Shown: positions 5,737 to 10,008 of the stretch, piece by piece
How the letters are laid out: each line of letters starts with the position of its first letter
Position numbering within the stretch: position 1 is the first letter of the stretch
DNA from: Planctomycetota bacterium
Lineage (GTDB): Bacteria; Planctomycetota; Phycisphaerae; WQYP01
Length of the DNA stretch: 10,008 nt
Assembly (NCBI GenBank): GCA_021852245.1
Contig: JAJZNY010000403.1
Span: forward strand, 1 to 10,008
Direction: 5' to 3'
Made by a program: the position numbers and the translations under genes
The notes under the pieces: generated by a model
Seen by the model: only the letters and a program-made list of their open reading frames with translations
Told to the model about the DNA's origin: nothing
Databases searched by the model: none

Positions 5737-8088
5737 ATGATTCCTACAAATAATCGTAAATTCCGACGGATAACCGGATGGATATTGCTCAGCGCCGCCG
5801 TCCTTGGGCCGTGCGGTGCCGCCCTTGCCGGCGCAAACGGGCGGATTCGGCTCGCGGATCAACTCGTGACTGATGCCCGGAGTATCGGGCGCAACACCAC
5901 GATTCCTCCACTTCGGGCGGCTTCCATTGCGGACGATCTTCTCCAGATGGCGGTGCGACTGGATCCAAAATCTGAAACCGGCTATCGCCTCCTGGCGGAG
6001 GCGGCGGGCACGGTGAATCGACCGGCGCTGCGGGTCAAGGCATTGCTGGCCTTGTGCAAACTTGAGCCTCAAAATCTGGTCGCTCAACTGAAACTCGTCG
6101 ATGCCCTGGCCGGCGCCAAGCAGACCGTCGGGGGACGCATCACCATTTATAAGACGGCGCTTAAGACGGATGGCGGAAGTCGGCAACTGGGGAGCATGCT
6201 CGCGCTGCGCATCGGAGAGCTATATGCGGCGCAAGCCCGAAACACCCAGGCGGCCGGATATTTTATTCAAGCGGTCAAGCTGGATCCTGCCAACGTCAAC
6301 GCATGGAACTTTATGCTGGCGAGTCTGGTTAAAAATCATGCCGGCGCGGCCCAACGGATGTATGTCGTCACCAAGGCACTTGAGGCGAACCCGTATCAGC
6401 CCATGCTCCTGGAAGCGGGCGCAAAAATCCTCGCGGATCACCGCCTGTACGCAGCCGCTGCTTCGTGGGCCAATCAGAGCATTCAGCAATTTCAGCAGGC
6501 GCGGGAGAAACTCAACCCCGGATTCGCCGGTGATCTGGCCGCATTCTGGCAGATGGCGGGAAAATCGCAGGAGGCTCACGCCTACCTGAGTGAACTGACG
6601 GCTTTGCGCCATCCGACGGCGGGCACTTTGTCGCTCGCGCTCTCCGCCATCTGTAAGACGCATACCGCCACCGGAAATCTGGCCGCCCTTCTGCTCTCAC
6701 GCCTCGAGGCGCGATTGAAAAAGGCGATCAAGGTCAACCATGCCCCCGAATTGAAGGCTGATCTCGTCTGGCTTCGCCTCCTGTATGCTCCCAAACTGCC
6801 GGGCGATATCAATGCTCAGGTTGCCAAACTTGAAGACCTTCTCGGTTCGCAAAACCCCATCTACCTGCGCATTCATGGCTGGCAACTGATGCGGGAACTC
6901 TACACCGGGGCGGCCATTGCCAAGTTCAAAGAGGCCGGTGCAGACCCATATGCCCAGATCGGTCTGGCGAGACTCATGGCTGAAAGCGGCCACCTGCATG
7001 AAACCGGGAAAATTCTTCAAAAACTCTGGGCCAGCGCCCCCACCACCCTCGTCGCCCTGCAGACCTTTAATGAGGCACAGCATCTGGATCTGAAGTTGTT
7101 GCCGCCCGTCGACTCCGGCGCGATCGCCACCATTGCCCGGGCATATCCCCGCCAGATGCTTCACGTGCTGCAGCATCCGGAACGAGTGGTATTGGAATCG
7201 GTACATTTTCTCCACCGAACCACGCATGCGGGTGAACCGATGTTTGCCCGTGTCGATTTTTACAACGCATCCCCCTGCACGCTTGCCGTCGGGCCGACCG
7301 GTGCCATTACCACCAGCGTCGCGATGGTGGCACGGCTTGAAGGGCTGACGGATCAAAACCTGGGCACGTATGCGGTGGATTCCAATCCGCAGATATTCAG
7401 CCTCGATCCCAATTCAACACTTGAAGTGCGTTACCGTCTCGATCAGGGCGTTTTGCGGGCCATTCTCCAGCAACATCCCATGTCGATGCTCGGGGGAAGG
7501 ATTGAATTTATCACCAATCCGATCGTCGAAAACAACGACGTATTTCCGGGCCTCGGCGGCCAACCCCTCTCCGCCGGCTATTTCAACGTCAACGGTTTAC
7601 CATCCGATTTGCCGGCAAGCCTGACGGCCATGGCGGAAAAATTCTCCTCTTTTTCGACGACCAACCGCATGCTGACGGCGGGAATCATGGCGAACCATCT
7701 GCCGCAGATCGTGGCGGACGCGGCAGCCTCGGCCATCGGCCATCAGAAGGCCGCCAAAACGGAGGCGGCCATTGAGAAAGTGCTGCTGGATGTCTTAACC
7801 GATTCCGATGCCGCCGATATCCAGGCGTGGCTCCTGCGCATCGCCCCCATGAAAGGCCTGCCGCAGAATGTGACCCGTGCGATGAACGCCCTGACCCAAT
7901 CGCCGTTTAAGCGCGTTCGCGTATTTGCATATCTGCGCATTTATAATTCGGCCGAACAGGGTGCTGCCGGTGCGGCGGCGGCAAAAGCATTGGATGCCGC
8001 AGCTAAATCGGAAAGCAGTCGACTGCTCAAGGGCCTGGCGCTGACTCTCGGCCAACAGGCAGCTCTTATCGCCAAGGCAGCGAAGTAA
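5737..8088 (+). CDS. Large exported TPR-like protein with beta-sandwich-like middle, family unknown
   Basis: Predicted 783-residue protein. The N-terminus has a basic start (RKFRR), a hydrophobic segment (about 14-30) and a likely signal peptidase site after ALA31; Cys26 is not in a proper lipobox. Residues about 40-470 are helical with TPR-like pairs, for example ADDLLQMAVRLDPKSETGY (65-83) and QAAGYFIQAVKLDPANVNAW (171-190), each with the typical LDP turn. From about 481 to 620 the pattern becomes beta-rich (VVLESVHFLHRTTHAGEP, MFARVDFYNAS, GGRIEFITNPI), suggesting an Ig-like or beta-sandwich domain. Residues 620-783 are helical and Ala-rich, possibly HEAT/ARM-like. No catalytic motif is visible. 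It probably acts as a protein-protein scaffold in the periplasm (inference). ATG 5737 fits the signal peptide; AGGG lies about 10 nt upstream. It appears to be transcribed alone. I do not recognise the family. Confidence 0.85.
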   Translation: MIPTNNRKFRRITGWILLSAAVLGPCGAALAGANGRIRLADQLVTDARSIGRNTTIPPLRAASIADDLLQMAVRLDPKSETGYRLLAEAAGTVNRPALRVKALLALCKLEPQNLVAQLKLVDALAGAKQTVGGRITIYKTALKTDGGSRQLGSMLALRIGELYAAQARNTQAAGYFIQAVKLDPANVNAWNFMLASLVKNHAGAAQRMYVVTKALEANPYQPMLLEAGAKILADHRLYAAAASWANQSIQQFQQAREKLNPGFAGDLAAFWQMAGKSQEAHAYLSELTALRHPTAGTLSLALSAICKTHTATGNLAALLLSRLEARLKKAIKVNHAPELKADLVWLRLLYAPKLPGDINAQVAKLEDLLGSQNPIYLRIHGWQLMRELYTGAAIAKFKEAGADPYAQIGLARLMAESGHLHETGKILQKLWASAPTTLVALQTFNEAQHLDLKLLPPVDSGAIATIARAYPRQMLHVLQHPERVVLESVHFLHRTTHAGEPMFARVDFYNASPCTLAVGPTGAITTSVAMVARLEGLTDQNLGTYAVDSNPQIFSLDPNSTLEVRYRLDQGVLRAILQQHPMSMLGGRIEFITNPIVENNDVFPGLGGQPLSAGYFNVNGLPSDLPASLTAMAEKFSSFSTTNRMLTAGIMANHLPQIVADAAASAIGHQKAAKTEAAIEKVLLDVLTDSDAADIQAWLLRIAPMKGLPQNVTRAMNALTQSPFKRVRVFAYLRIYNSAEQGAAGAAAAKALDAAAKSESSRLLKGLALTLGQQAALIAKAAK

Positions 8089-8182
8089 CGGGTATTCCGC
8101 CGAACCGGGAACCATCCGTTTCGCTTGAGTCCCCTTGGGCTATTGCCATGCCAGCACAGCCTGATTCACCGACGGTTTGCGA

Positions 8183-8295
8183 TCACGTGAACTGCATCCG
8201 CATTTCATTCTTCGCCACCCGGCAATCCGATTCTTTCCAGAATTCGACCGGCCAACCACGCCCCCTTTATTGTTAAAAAATGCCACCGTCTTCAC
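8183..8295 (-). pseudogene. 5' remnant of a ParA-type ATPase gene
   Basis: Reading the minus strand from GTG 8295 gives (V)KTVAFFNNKGGV, the N-terminus of a ParA/MinD-type P-loop ATPase, whose deviant Walker A is KGGVGKT. The match stops right after KGGV (8257): the next residues in frame are VGRSNSGKN instead of GKT. So the ATP-binding loop is broken and the protein cannot be made. One frame over, 8183-8257 reads as an open stretch ending VAKNEMRMQFT and a TGA stop. This could be the 3' end of the same gene joined by an internal deletion, but I do not recognise it. The GTG overlaps the TGA stop of the upstream fragment (GTGA), as in a translationally coupled operon. It is short, so chance resemblance is not excluded. 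Confidence 0.5.
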
Positions 8296-8441
8296 ATCCG
8301 CCTCCTGACCACCATGAGCATATGATTCTCGCCGATGGTGTAATCAAGTTTCGGGCTGCCGTTCTTTTCCAGTTCCGCCTGGACAACCGCTATCCCGCGG
8401 CCGAACTGATTGGCGAAGCCGAGTACTTTTGTCGCCTCGGC
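8292..8441 (-). pseudogene. 3' remnant of an AlbA_2/RecG-like ATP-binding protein gene
   Basis: The minus strand from about 8441 to the TGA at 8294-8292 encodes ~49 residues: AEATKVLGF, then ANQFGRGIAVVQAELEKNG, then SPKLDYTIGENHMLMVVRRR. This matches the C-terminus of the HATPase_c_4 domain found in Schlafen-AlbA_2-type ATP-binding proteins, which typically read AEAxxxLGFxxRFGxGI, LxxNGxPxPxF and end in a beta strand with basic residues. The frame runs on upstream into the end of the E2 gene without family resemblance or a start, so only the 3' end survives. It is directly followed by the ParA-type remnant with a stop/start overlap. Such proteins are often accessory or defence-linked; the original role here is unknown. 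Confidence 0.6.
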
Positions 8442-8487
8442 CCCATCGCATGAACACACCGAGGCCGCGTGAGGCGATCCGCCAACA

Positions 8488-9783
8488 TCAAATCAACATC
8501 ATCATCGGGTTTTCAAGAATCGCCTTGAGCTTGCCGAGGAATTCGGCTCCGGTTGCCCCATCCACCACGCGATGATCAGCCGAAAGCGTAACCGTCATCA
8601 CCTGACCGACCGCCAACTGACCGTTCTTCACGATCGGTCGTGCTTCCGTGCCGCCGATCGCCAAAATCGCCGCCTCCGGCGGGTTGATAATCGCGGTAAA
8701 TTCCTTGATCCCATACATACCGAGGTTGCTGATGGTGATCGTGCTGCCGGTCATCTGATCTGCCTTGAGTTTTCGCGTGCGGGCCAGTTCCGCCAGTTGC
8801 TTGATCTCCGCCGATATCTGCCGCAGGTTTTTCGTCTGCGCATCCCGCAGCACGGGCACGACCAGCCCATCCTCAATGGCCACCGCGATTCCCACATGCA
8901 CCGATCCGTGGCGGACGATCTGCGTGCCGCCAAAACTTGCATTAATCGCCGGCAATTGGGTTACCGCGACGGCCACGGCACGGGTAATAAAATCGGTGAC
9001 GGTGAGTTTGGTCGGTGCGAGCTGCTCATTGGCGCTTTTGCGCAGGGCCAGCAGGTTGTCCATCTGCACATCAATGCTGACGTAAAAATGCGGAATGCTC
9101 TGCTTGGCTTCCAGCAGTCGCCGTGCAATGGTCTGCCGCATATTGGAAAGGGGAATGGTTTTGGCTTCCAGCACGGCTGTCGGGGCAGGTGCCAGGGCGG
9201 AGTACGCCGCCGCAGTTCCAGCCGCCTTTCCACCCGCAGGCGCCGCGAGAACATCGCGCTTGATGATGCGTCCATCGGGTCCGCTGCCGCTGATCGCGGT
9301 GAGGTCCACACCTTTTTCGGCGGCAATTTTACGGGCCAGCGGCGATACGCGAATCGGTGCCCCGTTGTCCGTATGTGATGCGGGCGCGGCCGGTGCCGGC
9401 GCCTGAACCGCCACCGGAGCTGGTGCTGGTGCGGTTGCGGTGGCGGTTTTACCCGCGTCTCCTTTACCTGCCGGCGCTTCCGCCGCCGCTTTAGCGGTTG
9501 TCCCGCCACTCTTTACACCCTTGGCCACATCGGTAACTTTTTCGCCGGGCTTCGCCAGCACGACAATCAATCCTCCGACGGCAACTTTTTCCCCTTCGGC
9601 GGCGACAATCTTGGCGACCGTCCCCGGCTCAAAAGCCTCAAGCTCCTGCGTGGCCTTGTCGGTTTCCACTTCGGCGATGATGTCGCCGGGTTTGACCGGG
9701 TCATTTTCCTTTTTGTGCCATTTCACCAAGGTTCCGTCGGTCATGGTGTCCGAAAGCTTGGGCATTGTAATTTCGAGCGGCAT
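8488..9783 (-). CDS. pdhC: Pyruvate dehydrogenase complex E2, dihydrolipoamide acetyltransferase
   Basis: Predicted 431-residue core subunit that moves the acetyl group from E1 through a swinging lipoyl arm to coenzyme A. Domains in order: one lipoyl domain (1-78) starting PLEITMPKLSDTMTDGTLVKW with the lipoylated Lys43 in ETDKAT; an Ala/Pro-rich linker (about 90-140); the peripheral subunit-binding domain (143-180, VSPLARKIAAEKGVDL and SGPDGRIIKRDVL); a second linker; and the catalytic domain (about 205-431) with NLGMYGIKEFTAIINPPEAA and the active-site motif DHRVVDG (His404, Asp408). Length and layout are normal for a one-lipoyl E2. The KLSDTM start and ETDKAT favour pyruvate over 2-oxoglutarate or branched-chain substrates. 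Start ATG 9783 has AAGGA (9791-9795) 7 nt upstream. The E1 and E3 genes are not in the window; E1 could lie beyond the right edge, although a promoter here suggests separate transcription. Confidence 0.96.
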   Translation of the reverse strand: MPLEITMPKLSDTMTDGTLVKWHKKENDPVKPGDIIAEVETDKATQELEAFEPGTVAKIVAAEGEKVAVGGLIVVLAKPGEKVTDVAKGVKSGGTTAKAAAEAPAGKGDAGKTATATAPAPAPVAVQAPAPAAPASHTDNGAPIRVSPLARKIAAEKGVDLTAISGSGPDGRIIKRDVLAAPAGGKAAGTAAAYSALAPAPTAVLEAKTIPLSNMRQTIARRLLEAKQSIPHFYVSIDVQMDNLLALRKSANEQLAPTKLTVTDFITRAVAVAVTQLPAINASFGGTQIVRHGSVHVGIAVAIEDGLVVPVLRDAQTKNLRQISAEIKQLAELARTRKLKADQMTGSTITISNLGMYGIKEFTAIINPPEAAILAIGGTEARPIVKNGQLAVGQVMTVTLSADHRVVDGATGAEFLGKLKAILENPMMMLI

Positions 9784-9855
9784 AGATCAATCCTTATCGC
9801 ATTCAACAGGGGCCAAACCGAGCCGGGCGGAAAACCAATATCCACCCACGCCTGC

Positions 9856-9884
9856 ATTCTAGCCACGCTTGGGCATTACGTTAA
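9856..9884 (-). promoter_or_regulatory. Predicted sigma70-like promoter of the E2 gene
   Basis: On the minus strand TTAACG (9879-9884) and TAGAAT (9856-9861) are separated by exactly 17 nt, matching consensus at four and five of six bases. The transcript would start near 9849, giving a leader of about 65 nt before ATG 9783. Confidence 0.5.
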
Positions 9885-10008
9885 GCCTGCGGACCGCTGG
9901 ACGAAGAGACTATCAGGCTATATGATCCATGATCTCATTGGAGAAACAGCTGGTGGGCATCCCGATATCGGTTGACAGAATGATAAAGGCTCGGCAGCAT
10001 AAATAAAG

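Larger units (their letters stand above)
8089..8487. other. Gap with decayed gene fragments
   Basis: No intact gene fits here. The minus strand of 8183-8441 carries fragments listed separately. In 8089-8182 I see nothing recognisable, not even a clear terminator for the gene ending at 8088. An inverted repeat, GCCTCGG (8434-8440) with CCGAGGC (8459-8465), sits at the right border of the recognisable fragment; neither side is followed by a T-run. Confidence 0.6.

Noticed and set aside
5812..5817. Cys26 of the TPR-like protein as a lipoprotein anchor
   Set aside because: The preceding residues (LGP) do not form a lipobox, and a signal peptidase I site at ALA31 fits better.
8572..9378. 268-codon plus-strand open frame inside the E2 gene
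   Set aside because: It is antisense to the E2 catalytic and binding domains, whose identity is certain.
9972..10000. Perfect TTGACA on the plus strand as a promoter -35
   Set aside because: There is no acceptable -10 box 16-18 nt downstream before the window ends.
9897..10008. Open minus-strand frame from the right edge to a stop near 9920
   Set aside because: It is too short and shows no family resemblance; two frames are open over much of this stretch.

Overview
The window looks like chromosomal DNA from a planctomycete, most likely of the Phycisphaerae type. This is an inference from gene content and not from a marker gene. The clues are two PEP-CTERM surface proteins ending in a short RRRKA tail, an exported HEAT/PDZ-like protein, a large exported TPR-like protein of no known family, and moderately GC-rich DNA with long non-coding gaps. 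There are seven intact or edge-truncated protein genes, no rRNA or tRNA, no CRISPR array and no insertion sequence.

Layout. (1) 1-939, plus strand: the 3' part of a tandem HD-GYP protein (cyclic-di-GMP phosphodiesterase family), cut by the left edge. (2) 998-1960, minus: a NapG/MauM-like ferredoxin with four predicted [4Fe-4S] clusters and an acidic, proline/serine-rich N-terminal extension. (3) 2094-4340, minus: two paralogous PEP-CTERM genes. Each has a sigma70-like promoter with a 17-bp spacer, a leader of about 150-160 nt, a strong GGGAGG ribosome binding site and a nearly identical intrinsic terminator. Signal peptide, C-terminal sorting tail and terminator are almost the same in both copies, while the centres have diverged. 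(4) 4580-5338, plus: exported HEAT/PDZ-like protein. (5) 5576-8088, plus: a good promoter and a 783-residue exported TPR-like/beta-sandwich protein. (6) 8089-8487: a gap without an intact gene. On the minus strand it carries what look like remains of a two-gene accessory cassette: the last ~50 codons of an AlbA_2/RecG-like ATP-binding protein, then, with a GTGA stop/start overlap, the first codons of a ParA-type ATPase that breaks off inside its Walker A motif. (7) 8488-9783, minus: the E2 subunit of pyruvate dehydrogenase with its own promoter, followed by about 225 nt of upstream DNA to the right edge.

The genes do not form one pathway. They read as separate transcription units: second-messenger turnover (HD-GYP), electron transfer (ferredoxin), cell surface or extracellular matrix (PEP-CTERM pair), envelope proteins (PDZ and TPR) and central carbon metabolism (E2). 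No complete new system is visible. The two points most worth following up are the decayed AlbA_2/ParA cassette and the PEP-CTERM pair with conserved ends and diverged cores.
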